Source: Fulvimarina endophytica (GTDB lineage: Bacteria; Pseudomonadota; Alphaproteobacteria; Rhizobiales; Rhizobiaceae). From it: a stretch of DNA of 64,000 nt. The stretch is from assembly GCF_003403015.1 (NCBI RefSeq), contig NZ_QURL01000001.1, positions 434,001 to 498,000 of the forward strand. The letters are read 5' to 3'. Each line of letters begins with the position of its first letter. The first letter of the stretch is position 1. Shown here in pieces: positions 8,759 through 17,586 of the stretch. The position numbers were made by a program, and so were the translations under genes. The notes below the pieces were generated by a model that made no database searches, was not told the origin of the DNA, and was given only the letters and a program-made list of their open reading frames with translations.

Positions 8759-9841
8759 TCAGTCGCGAAGAACGAAGGCGTCGGCGAAGCCGGCGGCCCA
8801 GAGCTTGCGAAGCAGATTGTCCGTGTCGACGTTCGGCTCGGTGGTCACGGTGGCGGACACGATGTTCGGGCGTGCCGTGGCCTCGCCGCTCGCACGGGTG
8901 CCGACGCCGATCACGTCTCCGACCTTCTTCATGAGATCCCGGTCGATCGCGCCGAGATAGATCCGCTCCGAACCCGATGCCGTGCCGGCACCAAGCGTCT
9001 CCAGGGCTGCGGCAGCTCCCGACCGCCTCTCCTCGCCTTTGAACGAGCTCAGCGTATCGATGACCGCACCGGTGCGTGACGGCTGGTTCTGGAAGAGCGA
9101 CTGCATCGGCCGCACGCCAGGAATGGCCGTCCTGCCCGAAGGCGAATAAGCCGTCGCCGAGAGAGAGTCCAAAGGCTCGTTCGAGGCGATCATGTGGTCC
9201 GAATCGGAGGCATCGCCCGGGGAAAAGCTCGCAAGCAGCATCTGCGTATCGTCGCCCTCGAGCGGGGCGCGGCCGAGATACTCGACCTTGACGTTTGCAA
9301 CGCCCTTGCTCTTGAACTCGAGAAGTTCGGCCGCCTTCTTGGAAAGGTCGATCTCGCGTCCGTGCGAGAAGGGCCCGCGATCGTTCACGCGAACCTTCAC
9401 CTGGCTGCCGTTGTCGAGATTGGTCACCAGCGCATAGGACGGCAGCGGGAAGGTCTTATGGGCTGCCGAGAGATGGTGCATGTCGTAGGTCTCTCCGTTC
9501 GCGGTGAGACGTCCGTGGAAGTTCGGTCCGTACCATGAGGCCATGCCCGAGGCGGTATAGCCGGGCTCGTCCTTCGGGTAATACCACTTGCCCTTGACCT
9601 TGTAGGGCTTGCCGATCTGCGCGCGTCCCCCGCCCTTCGCAATCGCCCGTGCGGTTCGTTCGACAACGCGCGGCGAGGCCGGAACTCCGTAGGTCGCTTC
9701 GTCGAACTTCACCGAAGTGGCGACGTCCTCCATTGCGCCGGAAGCAACCTTTTCCTGACAACCCCCGACGATGAAACCTGCAGCGAGGCATGTCACAATC
9801 GTCAGCTTACCCCGATGGGCCGTCAGAGCGTCGAAGAGCAT
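8759..9841 (-). CDS. rlpA: RlpA-like septal ring lipoprotein with SPOR-like C-terminus
   Basis: Envelope lipoprotein of 360 residues. A signal peptide ends in the lipobox IVGGC (Cys at residue ~28). The double-psi beta-barrel at ~95-190 contains GMASWYGPNFHGRLTANGE and the catalytic-type VNDRGPFSHGREIDLS. The C-terminal ~70 residues, ending AAGFADAFVLRD, look like a SPOR peptidoglycan-binding domain. RlpA proteins cleave denuded glycan or locate to the septum; which applies here cannot be told. It is the first gene of the dac-tmk-holB-metG run, with a divergent-free 5' region. Confidence 0.9.
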   Translation of the reverse strand: MLFDALTAHRGKLTIVTCLAAGFIVGGCQEKVASGAMEDVATSVKFDEATYGVPASPRVVERTARAIAKGGGRAQIGKPYKVKGKWYYPKDEPGYTASGMASWYGPNFHGRLTANGETYDMHHLSAAHKTFPLPSYALVTNLDNGSQVKVRVNDRGPFSHGREIDLSKKAAELLEFKSKGVANVKVEYLGRAPLEGDDTQMLLASFSPGDASDSDHMIASNEPLDSLSATAYSPSGRTAIPGVRPMQSLFQNQPSRTGAVIDTLSSFKGEERRSGAAAALETLGAGTASGSERIYLGAIDRDLMKKVGDVIGVGTRASGEATARPNIVSATVTTEPNVDTDNLLRKLWAAGFADAFVLRD

Positions 9842-9945
9842 GTCGGGCTTATCCCCCTGGCCGTTGATCGTCGACGTTCTCGACCGGAAGTCCCCACTTC
9901 CGAAAACGTCGGCGCGGCATTCTTAACAATGCCTGCGAACGGGGA

Positions 9946-10224
9946 TCAAGCTGGATATGTGGTCGGCACGGCTTGCAGACCCGTTTCGCACAAGGCGATC
10001 GCGGATGCTCCGAATGCCAGCAGCCTTGCGGATCCGAGCACCCCTGCCCGGTCGAATTCCAGCAGAACGAACAAGGCGCCGTTCGCCATCACCGGCAAGA
10101 GCACGTGTCGAATCAATGGACTGCTGCCGTCCGCCGTCGATCGAGACGCCTCCGGCTCCCCCAGCGAGGGGGTCTTTCGCCAAGAGTGCCCATCGAGACT
10201 TACGGATGGCTTAACCAGAAACAT
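9946..10224 (-). CDS. Possible small membrane protein
   Basis: An open frame of 92 codons begins MFLVKPSVSL. After a polar first half it carries two hydrophobic stretches, VLLPVMANGALFVLLEF and LLAFGASAIALCETGL, separated by a short charged segment. This would make a two-helix inner-membrane hairpin. The ATG at 10224 has only a weak GTGGA site. The same frame runs upstream without a stop through the SDR gene, so openness is not strong evidence; the hydrophobic pattern is. I recognise no family. Confidence 0.4.
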   Translation of the reverse strand: MFLVKPSVSLDGHSWRKTPSLGEPEASRSTADGSSPLIRHVLLPVMANGALFVLLEFDRAGVLGSARLLAFGASAIALCETGLQAVPTTYPA

Positions 10225-10337
10225 TCCACTGACACGGTCTGAAAAATTATCGGCGCGTGTGCTCTCGGCGCAACGCTTGCCGACCGGGTCGAACGCGATC
10301 GCTCCGCCCGGTCGCGCAGCTTCTCTCGGACGCGATC

Positions 10338-11075
10338 CTACCCGCGCCCGACAAACGGCATGGCCGAAGCCATCACGGTCATGAACTGCACATTGGCGCC
10401 CAGCGGCAATTCGGCCATGTGCAGGACGGACGAGGCGACATCCGCCACATCCATCGTCGCTTCGGCGGCGATCGACCCGTCGGCCTGCGGAACGCCCTTG
10501 GTCATCGGAACGGCCATCTCCGTCAGCGCATTGCCGATGTCGATCTGGCCACAGGCGATGTTGAAGGGGCGGCCATCGAGGCTGAGCGAACGGGTGAGCC
10601 CGGTGATCGAATGCTTCGACATCGTATAGGGAACCGATCCGGGACGCGGCGCGTGGGCGGAGATCGAACCGTTGTTGATGATGCGCCCGCCCTGGGGGTC
10701 TTGACGCCGCATCAGCGCGAATGCGGCGCGCGCGCACAGGAACATGCCGTGAATGTTCGTGTTGGCGACCTTCATCCAGTCGTCCACCGAGATCTCGTCG
10801 ATCGGCGCGGCGGAAACATTGGTGCCGGCATTGTTGAAGAGGACGTCGAGCCGCCCGAAGCGGTTGGCGATCTCCACGAACACGGCTTCGACGCTCTGCG
10901 CATCGGACACGTCGCAGGGCAGAATCGCCGCATTCTCCTCGAAGCCGTTCGCGGTCTCGCGAAGCGGCTCCTCCCGGCGTCCGCTGAGCGCGACGCGCCA
11001 GCCGTTTTCGAGAAATGCACGCGCCGTGGCGCGGCCGATGCCGCTGCCGGCGCCCGTAACGAGAATTGTCTGCAT
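10338..11075 (-). CDS. SDR family NAD(P)-dependent oxidoreductase
   Basis: Classical short-chain dehydrogenase/reductase, 245 residues. The cofactor loop TGAGSGIG is at residues 7-14, NNAG at ~85, and the catalytic motif YTMSK at ~150, after a Ser in INNGSISAHAP. RREE after the second strand suggests NADP preference. ATG at 11075 with a good GGGAGG site. The substrate is not predictable. It stands alone between a possible membrane protein and alkB, both on the same strand. Confidence 0.9.
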   Translation of the reverse strand: MQTILVTGAGSGIGRATARAFLENGWRVALSGRREEPLRETANGFEENAAILPCDVSDAQSVEAVFVEIANRFGRLDVLFNNAGTNVSAAPIDEISVDDWMKVANTNIHGMFLCARAAFALMRRQDPQGGRIINNGSISAHAPRPGSVPYTMSKHSITGLTRSLSLDGRPFNIACGQIDIGNALTEMAVPMTKGVPQADGSIAAEATMDVADVASSVLHMAELPLGANVQFMTVMASAMPFVGRG

Positions 11076-11336
11076 GAAGTCCGCCTCCCTCTTCGCGTGC
11101 CGTGACCCATGAGGCGCAAGCGCCGCCCGGGCACGGGATGGCTCGTGCTTTGCGCAAGACCGGGCGGCGCGTCAACGCCGCAGGGTGAGGAGTGGCCGAC
11201 CGTTCCGGCTTCGTCGAGCGCGGCCCTCCGGCATCGGACCGAAATGCGGCCCCGGTTTTCGGACTGTCCGATGTGTCAGCAGGAAACCGGAGCCTCGGAC
11301 TCGATTCTCGTATCGGTTCCGACGCTCTGGCAGGCG

Positions 11337-11957
11337 TCAGGTCGCCGAAGGCTTCGTGACCCGTCGCAAGGTCAGATTGATGCGGCCCCCGTTCTTGAGA
11401 AGCGTCGAGGTCGCAGGGTAGATCCGGTCGACCCCGTGGTACGAGAGGCGCCCCTCCCCGCCCAGCACCACGACATCGCCGGAGCGCAGCCGGATCGAGG
11501 TGGTTCGTCCGCCACGCACCCTCTCGCCCACACGGAAGAGGCAGTCGTCTCCGAGCGAGACCGAGACGACTGGCGCATCGAAATCGTCCTCGTCGCGATC
11601 CTGGTGGAGGCCCATCTTCGCGGTCTCGCTATAGAAGTTGACGAGGCAGGCCTCGGGCGGAGCATCATAGCCGCTCACCTCCTGCCAGAGATTGAGAAGC
11701 TCGTGCGGCATCTCGGGCCAGGCATCCCCCGTGACCGGATGATGCGGCTGATATCGATAACCGCCTTCGTCTGCGACCCAGCCGAGTTCGCCGCAATTGG
11801 TCATTCGCACGGAGAGCGGCTTGCCGGTGCGCGGCATTTTCGGCGCAAAGAGCGGCGCGCGAGCGACGCACTCCCTGATCCGGTCGACGAGAGCCTCTTG
11901 TTCCTGCCGGTCGAGGCGTTGCGGGATGTGGCGCACCCCCTTCGGAAGGACGTTCAA
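11337..11957 (-). CDS. alkB: Alpha-ketoglutarate-dependent DNA dealkylase AlkB
   Basis: Fe(II)/2-oxoglutarate dioxygenase that removes alkyl lesions (1-meA, 3-meC) from nucleic acids. 206 residues, close to the usual ~205-215. Iron ligands: H-x-D in HQDRDEDD and the distal His in SYHGVDRI; 2OG-binding Arg in NLTLRRV. The nucleotide-binding region reads SVRMTNCGELGW. The start is most likely TTG at 11957, which overlaps the stop of the upstream LuxR gene as TTGA. GTG at 11936 is the alternative. The coupling suggests the regulator and repair enzyme are made together. Confidence 0.9.
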   Translation of the reverse strand: MNVLPKGVRHIPQRLDRQEQEALVDRIRECVARAPLFAPKMPRTGKPLSVRMTNCGELGWVADEGGYRYQPHHPVTGDAWPEMPHELLNLWQEVSGYDAPPEACLVNFYSETAKMGLHQDRDEDDFDAPVVSVSLGDDCLFRVGERVRGGRTTSIRLRSGDVVVLGGEGRLSYHGVDRIYPATSTLLKNGGRINLTLRRVTKPSAT

Positions 11958-12811
11958 GACAGGTAGCCGAGTTGTGCGGCCATCGCGACCGCATGAGTCC
12001 GGTTCGAGGCGCTGAGCTTTCGCTGCGCCGAGGTCAGATATTGGGAGACGGTATATTCCGAGATCCCGAGAATCAGTCCGATCTCGGCCGATGTCTTGCC
12101 GAGCATCGCAAGACGCAGGGAGTCGCGTTCGCGTGACGTCAGCGGGTTGTTGCGACGGTTCTCCTCGAAGCGCACTGCCGCGAGCATGCCGAAGAAGGTG
12201 AAGGCGAAAGCCTGAAGTTGGCGGATCCTCGTCTGCGGCGGAAGGGGACCGGGTCCGGCAAGACTGAGTGCACCGCATATGGCGGTCATGCCGTGCACAG
12301 GCAGGAGAACGCCTTCCGACCATCCCGCTCCTGCCACGAGGCGTGCGCCCTCCGAGGGAGAAGGGTCGGAAATGCCGTAGAGCGTGTCGATGTCCCACTC
12401 GAACGGCATCGGATCGGTGTTGAGCGTCGCGACGACGACCTTGTGCCTGTGCAACCCGCACTTCTCGTAGGACCGCTGAAACGATGCGGACCAGTTTCCG
12501 AGGAGATATCGGGTGTGAAGCCCCTGCTCGTCCGTCGAGGGAAGCGTGAACGCGGCTGCGTGATCGAACCCATCGTTCGCGGCGACCTCGATCAGAACCT
12601 TCTCAAGCTTCGTTTCGGTCCACGGCTCGTCGAGAGACGCCAATCGAGTGACGGGGTCGCTCATATGGTCGGTCTCGGGCGAGAGGGTTCGGAGGACCGT
12701 TCGCATGCCGGTCTCCAGTCTCCGCATGTGCTCGTGCCGCTCATCAGCTTCGCTGCCCCGCCACTCGGTCCGCACCGTAAAATCTTCGTCCGAAACGCGA
12801 TTTCGCGTCAT
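11954..12811 (-). CDS. LuxR family transcriptional regulator (orphan)
   Basis: About 285 residues from the ATG at 12811 (MTRNRVSDEDF), which has GGA four bases upstream. The N-terminal ~190 residues resemble an autoinducer-binding-type domain; the LuxR-type helix-turn-helix (NPLTSRERDSLRLAM ... ISEYTVSQYLTSAQRKL) ends the protein. No luxI-type synthase is near, so this is a LuxR solo whose signal, if any, is unknown. Its stop overlaps the alkB start. The frame is open up to 12928, so a longer form is possible. Confidence 0.82.
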   Translation of the reverse strand: MTRNRVSDEDFTVRTEWRGSEADERHEHMRRLETGMRTVLRTLSPETDHMSDPVTRLASLDEPWTETKLEKVLIEVAANDGFDHAAAFTLPSTDEQGLHTRYLLGNWSASFQRSYEKCGLHRHKVVVATLNTDPMPFEWDIDTLYGISDPSPSEGARLVAGAGWSEGVLLPVHGMTAICGALSLAGPGPLPPQTRIRQLQAFAFTFFGMLAAVRFEENRRNNPLTSRERDSLRLAMLGKTSAEIGLILGISEYTVSQYLTSAQRKLSASNRTHAVAMAAQLGYLS

Positions 12812-13099
12812 CGGTCCAAGCTTGAACTTGGCGATTTTGCTCTGCCGACAACCCCCACGCCGGACTTCCATAAGCTCAAATGGAGCCGATCCGGCTCGTT
12901 TCCAAGCAAGTGCGAAAAGGTTCCGCACCGCACAAAATGACCTTTTCCGTGTCGCAAAGCCATCACGGTTTCGTCACGATGCACGTCGATACGCACCCTC
13001 GTCGGCGGCTTCGAGGGGCCATGGGGGTTCTACCGCCGGGAAAAATGGGGATAGCGCGAGCGCCTGATTGCTGCGCGCCGGGAAAGACGAGACTACCGT

Positions 13100-13483
13100 A
13101 TGAAGATCACCGCCAAGACAATTCTTGCCGCCGCCGTTCTGACATTCGCGTCGGCAGGCACGACGACCGTGATGACCGAATCCGCTTCGGCCGCTTCGGT
13201 TTCGGGCGGACACGCTTCCTTTTACGGCAAGCGATTCCATGGCCGCACCACGGCCAATGGCGAGAAGTTCAACATGAATGCGATGACCGCCGCTCACAAG
13301 ACGCTTCCCTTCGGCACGAAGGTGAAGGTGACGAACCGCAGCAACGGCAAATCGGTGGTCGTGCGCATCAACGATCGTGGGCCTTACATCCGCGGCCGCG
13401 TCATCGATCTGTCGCGCGGAGCGGCTGCCAAGATCGGGATGATCAATTCCGGCACCGCGAACGTGAAGATCGACATTCTCTGA
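13100..13483 (+). CDS. Short secreted RlpA-like double-psi beta-barrel protein
   Basis: 127 residues: a signal peptide ([14 protein letters not shown], cut near ASAAS) followed by a single RlpA barrel with [19 protein letters not shown] and [16 protein letters not shown]. It lacks a lipobox and a SPOR domain, so it should be periplasmic or secreted, unlike the longer rlpA in this window. It may act on peptidoglycan, but the minimal form could also be non-catalytic. It is divergent from the LuxR gene and monocistronic. Confidence 0.85.
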   Translation: MKITAKTILAAAVLTFASAGTTTVMTESASAASVSGGHASFYGKRFHGRTTANGEKFNMNAMTAAHKTLPFGTKVKVTNRSNGKSVVVRINDRGPYIRGRVIDLSRGAAAKIGMINSGTANVKIDIL

Positions 13484-13834
13484 GAGCCATCTGACTGCAA
13501 GGGCTCGCGGGTCGCTTCCGTGAGGCTTGGGCGGCATCGCCCGCATGATGCCGAGCTTGTCCGATATGCCGGACTGCCCCCTCTGCCAAACCTCGCTCTC
13601 CATGAGCCTGGATCGGTTTCGGTCCGTCGAAAGGAATCCAGATCTTGCCTCGACCGGGCAGGGGCTGGGTTCTTTTCTTTTCATGTAGGCGCGAGCGCCG
13701 AAACCGGCCGCGATTTCCGGCGAACCATGGTCCCGTTGGATCGAACTTATTGAAAATCGCCGGTACCTTTCCAGATATGCACGTTGAAAGCGGGCCGATG
13801 AAAGCGCAACTGGGTCGGGACAGGGTGCAGGCGT

Positions 13835-13912
13835 CGCCGGACATGCCGCGGTGCCTCTCGATGAGAGAGGTCCGGCGAGGACCGGATGCTCGCGGCACCG
13901 CCACAGAGGAGA
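13835..13912 (+). promoter_or_regulatory. Structured 5' leader of chvI
   Basis: The 80 bases before the chvI start fold strongly. P1 pairs GCGGTGCC (13848-13855) with GGCACCGC (13894-13901). It encloses a hairpin TCTC-gatga-GAGA (13856-13868) and a hairpin GGTCC-ggcga-GGACC (13869-13883). A competing stem pairs CGCCGGA (13835-13841) with TCCGGCG (13871-13877). The ribosome site GAGGAGA follows P1 directly. Two exclusive folds beside a ribosome site suggest a cis-acting control element. The rest of 13484-13834 shows no gene. Confidence 0.45.
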
Positions 13913-13921
13913 ACAGCCCCG

Positions 13922-14632
13922 ATGCCGACCATCGCCCTCGTCGATGACGACCGCAATATTCTGACATCGGTGTCGATCGCGCTCGAGAGCGAGGGGTACA
14001 AGGTCGAGACCTATACGGACGGGGTGTCGGCGCTGGACGGCCTTCAGGCGAGCCCGCCACATCTCGCGATCTTCGATATCAAGATGCCGCGCATGGACGG
14101 AATGGAACTGCTGCGGCGCCTGCGCCAGAAGTCCGATATCCCGGTGATCTTCCTGACCTCGAAGGACGAGGAGATCGACGAGTTGTTCGGCCTGAAGATG
14201 GGCGCCGACGACTATATCCGCAAACCGTTCTCGCAGCGCCTGCTGGTCGAGAGGGTCAAGGCGATCCTTCGCCGGGGCGCGGCCCGCGAGGCGAGCCCGG
14301 TTCGTGCCGGCAATGTCACCAATCCCGAGACCTCGCTCGAGCGCGGTCAGCTCGTCATGGATCAGGAGCGGCACACCTGCACATGGAAGGGGGGACCCGT
14401 CACCTTGACGGTCACCGAGTTCCTCATCCTCCAGTCCCTCGCTCAGCGGCCGGGCGTCGTCAAATCGCGTGATGCGCTGATGGATGCGGCCTATGACGAA
14501 CAGGTCTATGTGGACGACCGGACGATCGACAGCCACATCAAGCGGCTGCGCAAGAAGTTCAAGGCGATCGACGACGATTTCGACATGATCGAGACGCTCT
14601 ACGGCGTCGGCTATCGCTTCCGCGAAATGTAA
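13922..14632 (+). CDS. chvI: Two-component response regulator ChvI
   Basis: OmpR/PhoB-type regulator, 236 residues from the ATG at 13922, which has GAGGAGA nine bases upstream. The receiver domain has acidic pocket VDDD, phospho-acceptor Asp in [11 protein letters not shown], and Thr/Lys switch residues (FLTSKDE, RKPF). The winged-helix DNA-binding domain begins near residue 130 and ends GVGYRFREM. Together with ChvG it senses acid and envelope stress and controls exopolysaccharide and host-association genes in rhizobia, Brucella and Agrobacterium. Its neighbours chvG and hprK are the conserved order. Confidence 0.95.
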   Translation: MPTIALVDDDRNILTSVSIALESEGYKVETYTDGVSALDGLQASPPHLAIFDIKMPRMDGMELLRRLRQKSDIPVIFLTSKDEEIDELFGLKMGADDYIRKPFSQRLLVERVKAILRRGAAREASPVRAGNVTNPETSLERGQLVMDQERHTCTWKGGPVTLTVTEFLILQSLAQRPGVVKSRDALMDAAYDEQVYVDDRTIDSHIKRLRKKFKAIDDDFDMIETLYGVGYRFREM

Positions 14633-14636
14633 TCTG

Positions 14637-14696
14637 ACGCCGGTGCCGCGATCGGTTAGAATGGCCTACATGGGCGCAACGCGCGCCGGCTTTTTT
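14637..14696 (+). terminator. Hairpin with T-tract between chvI and chvG
   Basis: GGCGC-aacgc-GCGCC (14673-14687) is followed three bases later by six T residues at 14691-14696. A longer pairing of GCCGG just after the chvI stop with CCGGC before the T run is also possible. It may attenuate read-through so that chvG is made at a lower level than chvI. Confidence 0.5.
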
Positions 14697-14757
14697 CGTG
14701 GCTCTAACGCGCCCGGCCGTTCAATGACACGTCGCGAGCGGCGACAACGGAACTTCG

Positions 14758-16545
14758 ATGACTGCGGCAACCGACGCTAAAGACGACAGCGGACGTGATC
14801 TTCCTCGGAGGAGACGCCTGCGGCGGTTTCCACTGGTCAGGCGGACCATCTTCCGCTTTCGCTGGCTTCTGTCCCATACGGTCTTCTCCTCCCTCACCCG
14901 CCGTATCGTCTTCCTCAATCTCGTTGCGCTGATCGTTCTGGTTTCGGGCATTCTCTACCTGAACCAGTTTCGCGCAGGTCTCATCGACGCCCGGGTCGAA
15001 AGCCTTCTCACCCAGGGCGAGATCATGGCGGCGGCGATCGCATCGTCGGCGACGGTCGACACAAATTCGATCACGCTCGACCCTGAACGCCTTCTCGAAT
15101 TGCAGGCGGGTGACACGCTGACCCCCTCCTCCACCGGCGCCGACAGTCTCGATTTTCCGATCGAACCGGAACGGATCGCGCCGCTTCTCGGCCGGCTGAT
15201 CTCACCCACGCGGACCCGAGCACGCCTCTACGACCGCGATGGAAACCTGATCCTCGACACCCGGCATCTCTACGCGCAGGGCCAGGTCCTCCGCTACGAT
15301 CTCCCGCCCGTCGAAATCGAGGAGCAGACCATCGTCGGCGATATCGTCGGCTGGTTCGAGCGGCTGTTCTCCGGCAATCGGTTGCCGGTCTATCAGGAGA
15401 CGCCCGGCGGATCCGGAACGACCTATCCCGAAGTCGTCAATGCCCTGACGGGAGGGCCGGCAACCGTCGTGCGCGCGACCGAGAACGGTGAGCTCATCGT
15501 CTCCGTCGCCGTCCCGATCCAGCGTTTCCGCGCGGTTCTCGGCGTGCTCCTCCTGTCGACGCAGGGCGGCGACATCGACAAGATCGTCCAGGCGGAGCGC
15601 ACGGCAATCGTGAGAACGTTCGCCGTCGCCGCTCTCGTGACGATCGCACTCTCGATCCTTCTCGCCTCGACCATCGCGACCCCGCTGAGGCGCCTTTCGG
15701 CCGCCGCCGTGCGCGTGCGCCGAGGCGTGAACGAACGGGCGGAAATTCCCGATTTCGGCGACCGCGCCGACGAGGTCGGCAATCTCGCCGTCGCCCTGAA
15801 AGACATGACCCGCGCGCTTTACGCCCGGATCGACGCGATCGAGTCCTTTGCGGCCGATGTCAGCCACGAATTGAAGAACCCCCTCACCTCGCTGCGCAGC
15901 GCCGTCGAGACATTGCCGCTTGCCAAGAACGATGAAAACAGGGCGCGACTTCTCGACATCATCCAGCACGACGTCCGTCGTCTCGATCGCCTGATCACCG
16001 ATATCGCCGACGCCTCGCGCCTCGATGCCGAACTCGCACGCCAGGAATCTCAGACCGTCGATATCGCAAAGCTTCTGCAATCGGTCGTCGAGGGCGTTCG
16101 CGGGCGGGTTTCGCCCGATCGACGAACGGTGATCGATCTGAAGGTGCAGCCGGTTCCCTCCAATCTCAAAGGCGGAACGAGCGTCACCGGACACGATCTG
16201 CGGCTCGGCCAGGTCTTCACCAATCTCATCGAGAATGCCCGATCCTTCGTTCCCGAGGACGGGGGGCGGATCACGATCACGATCCGCCGACGCACGAACC
16301 GGCTTCTGGTCATCGTGGAGGATAACGGGCCCGGCATCCAGGTCGAGGACATCGATCGGATCTTCGAGCGCTTCTATACCGATCGGCCGGGAGCCGAAGC
16401 GTTCGGGCAGAATTCCGGGCTCGGCCTGTCGATCAGCCGGCAGATCGTGGAAGCCCATGCCGGCACGATCCGTGCCGAGAACATCGTGGAGAACGACCGG
16501 ATCGCCGGCGCGCGCTTCACCGTTTCGCTGCCGGCGGGAGCCTGA
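14758..16545 (+). CDS. chvG: Sensor histidine kinase ChvG
   Basis: Inner-membrane sensor of 595 residues. TM1 lies at ~45-65 (IVFLNLVALIVLVSGILYL). A periplasmic sensory domain (~65-275) is followed by TM2 (TFAVAALVTIALSILLAST) and a HAMP region. HisKA has the phospho-acceptor in DVSHELKNPLTSL, and HATPase_c shows N-box NLIENAR, G1 EDNGPGI and G2 GLGLSI. Partner of ChvI; in Agrobacterium and Sinorhizobium the periplasmic repressor ExoR binds ChvG, but no exoR is in this window. hprK follows nine bases after the stop. Confidence 0.95.
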   Translation: MTAATDAKDDSGRDLPRRRRLRRFPLVRRTIFRFRWLLSHTVFSSLTRRIVFLNLVALIVLVSGILYLNQFRAGLIDARVESLLTQGEIMAAAIASSATVDTNSITLDPERLLELQAGDTLTPSSTGADSLDFPIEPERIAPLLGRLISPTRTRARLYDRDGNLILDTRHLYAQGQVLRYDLPPVEIEEQTIVGDIVGWFERLFSGNRLPVYQETPGGSGTTYPEVVNALTGGPATVVRATENGELIVSVAVPIQRFRAVLGVLLLSTQGGDIDKIVQAERTAIVRTFAVAALVTIALSILLASTIATPLRRLSAAAVRVRRGVNERAEIPDFGDRADEVGNLAVALKDMTRALYARIDAIESFAADVSHELKNPLTSLRSAVETLPLAKNDENRARLLDIIQHDVRRLDRLITDIADASRLDAELARQESQTVDIAKLLQSVVEGVRGRVSPDRRTVIDLKVQPVPSNLKGGTSVTGHDLRLGQVFTNLIENARSFVPEDGGRITITIRRRTNRLLVIVEDNGPGIQVEDIDRIFERFYTDRPGAEAFGQNSGLGLSISRQIVEAHAGTIRAENIVENDRIAGARFTVSLPAGA

Positions 16546-16554
16546 GCGAACCCG

Positions 16555-17013
16555 ATGGCGCAGGCGAATGTCCACGGAACGGCCCTGCTCGTCGGCTCGC
16601 GAGGCATTCTCATCCGCGGGCCGTCGCAGTCGGGCAAGTCGAGCCTGTGCCTGTCTTTGCTGCGCCGGGCGCCGTGTCAGAATGTCACCGCCGCCCTCGT
16701 GGCGGACGATCGGGTCGATCTCCACATCGAGGAAGAGATTATCGTGATGTCGGCGCCCCCGGCTCTCAGCGGCATGATGGAAATCTACGGTATCGGGATC
16801 GTGAAGGAGAGTTGTGTGCCGAGGGCGAACCTGTCTCTCGTCGTCGATCTCGTTCCCAGGCAAGTCATCGTAAGGATGCCCGAGCCTTCGGAGCGAATGA
16901 CGGAAATTCTCGGACGGCAGGTCAGGCGGATCGTTCTGGCGCAGCGCGAGCCGGCATTCGGGGCGGATGTGGTGATGTCTCTCTTAGAACATGAAGATCT
17001 GTTCGTTAGCTGA
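16555..17013 (+). CDS. hprK: HPr kinase/phosphorylase, short alphaproteobacterial form
   Basis: 152 residues, corresponding only to the C-terminal catalytic domain of Gram-positive HprK; the N-terminal domain is absent, as is usual in alphaproteobacteria. P-loop GPSQSGKSS near residue 23, and the ALVADDRVDL and EIYGIGI segments, match the family. It phosphorylates HPr on a serine and thus links carbon and nitrogen status to regulation. It is almost contiguous with chvG and upstream of the EIIA and HPr genes, forming the regulatory PTS cluster. Confidence 0.9.
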   Translation: MAQANVHGTALLVGSRGILIRGPSQSGKSSLCLSLLRRAPCQNVTAALVADDRVDLHIEEEIIVMSAPPALSGMMEIYGIGIVKESCVPRANLSLVVDLVPRQVIVRMPEPSERMTEILGRQVRRIVLAQREPAFGADVVMSLLEHEDLFVS

Positions 17014-17181
17014 TTGCCGACTTGCAAATGAACGGCAAAACGTGAACCAATTCGCCCCGTGCGACCCTCGCGCCAGCAAACAGTGGCAGACTATGAATTC
17101 TGGTAGCGAAGCTTCTGCTTTGATAGTAACAGATGATGGTATGGTGGACATGACTCCCGCGACCGAGGACAAAAAGCACTC

Positions 17182-17583
17182 ATGATCGGCCTCGTTCTGG
17201 TGACCCATGGGCGACTCGCGGAAGAGTTCAGAAACGCGCTCGAGCACGTTGTCGGGCCGCAGGATGCTCTCGAGACGATCTCGATCGGACCGGAGGACGA
17301 CATGGAGCGTCGCCGGACGGACATCATCGAGGCCGTGGGTCGCGCCGAGCGCGGAAAGGGTGTCATCCTCCTGACCGATATGTTCGGCGGAACGCCGTCG
17401 AACCTCGCGATCTCGGTGATGGACGGCAGCCGCGTCGATGTTCTGGCCGGCGTGAACCTTCCCATGCTGATCAAACTCGCGAGCGTTCGCAGCGAAAAGC
17501 CGATCGGCGACGCGCTGGCCGATGCCCAGGAGGCCGGCCGTAAATACATCAACATCGCGAGCCGTGTTTTGAGTGGAGCCTGA
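17182..17583 (+). CDS. PTS EIIA component, mannose family
   Basis: 133 residues, one EIIA-Man domain. The phosphorylatable His is in LVLVTHGRLA (residue ~9); LLTDMFGGTPSNLA is the conserved active-site loop. No EIIB, EIIC or EIID sugar permease gene is present, so this protein should be regulatory rather than a transporter part, receiving phosphate from HPr. It starts ~170 bases after hprK and is followed three bases later by the HPr gene, suggesting one transcript. Confidence 0.92.
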   Translation: MIGLVLVTHGRLAEEFRNALEHVVGPQDALETISIGPEDDMERRRTDIIEAVGRAERGKGVILLTDMFGGTPSNLAISVMDGSRVDVLAGVNLPMLIKLASVRSEKPIGDALADAQEAGRKYINIASRVLSGA

Positions 17584-17586
17584 CAC

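Noticed and set aside
15202..16863. 553-codon minus-strand frame
   Set aside because: Antisense shadow of chvG and hprK without recognisable domains.
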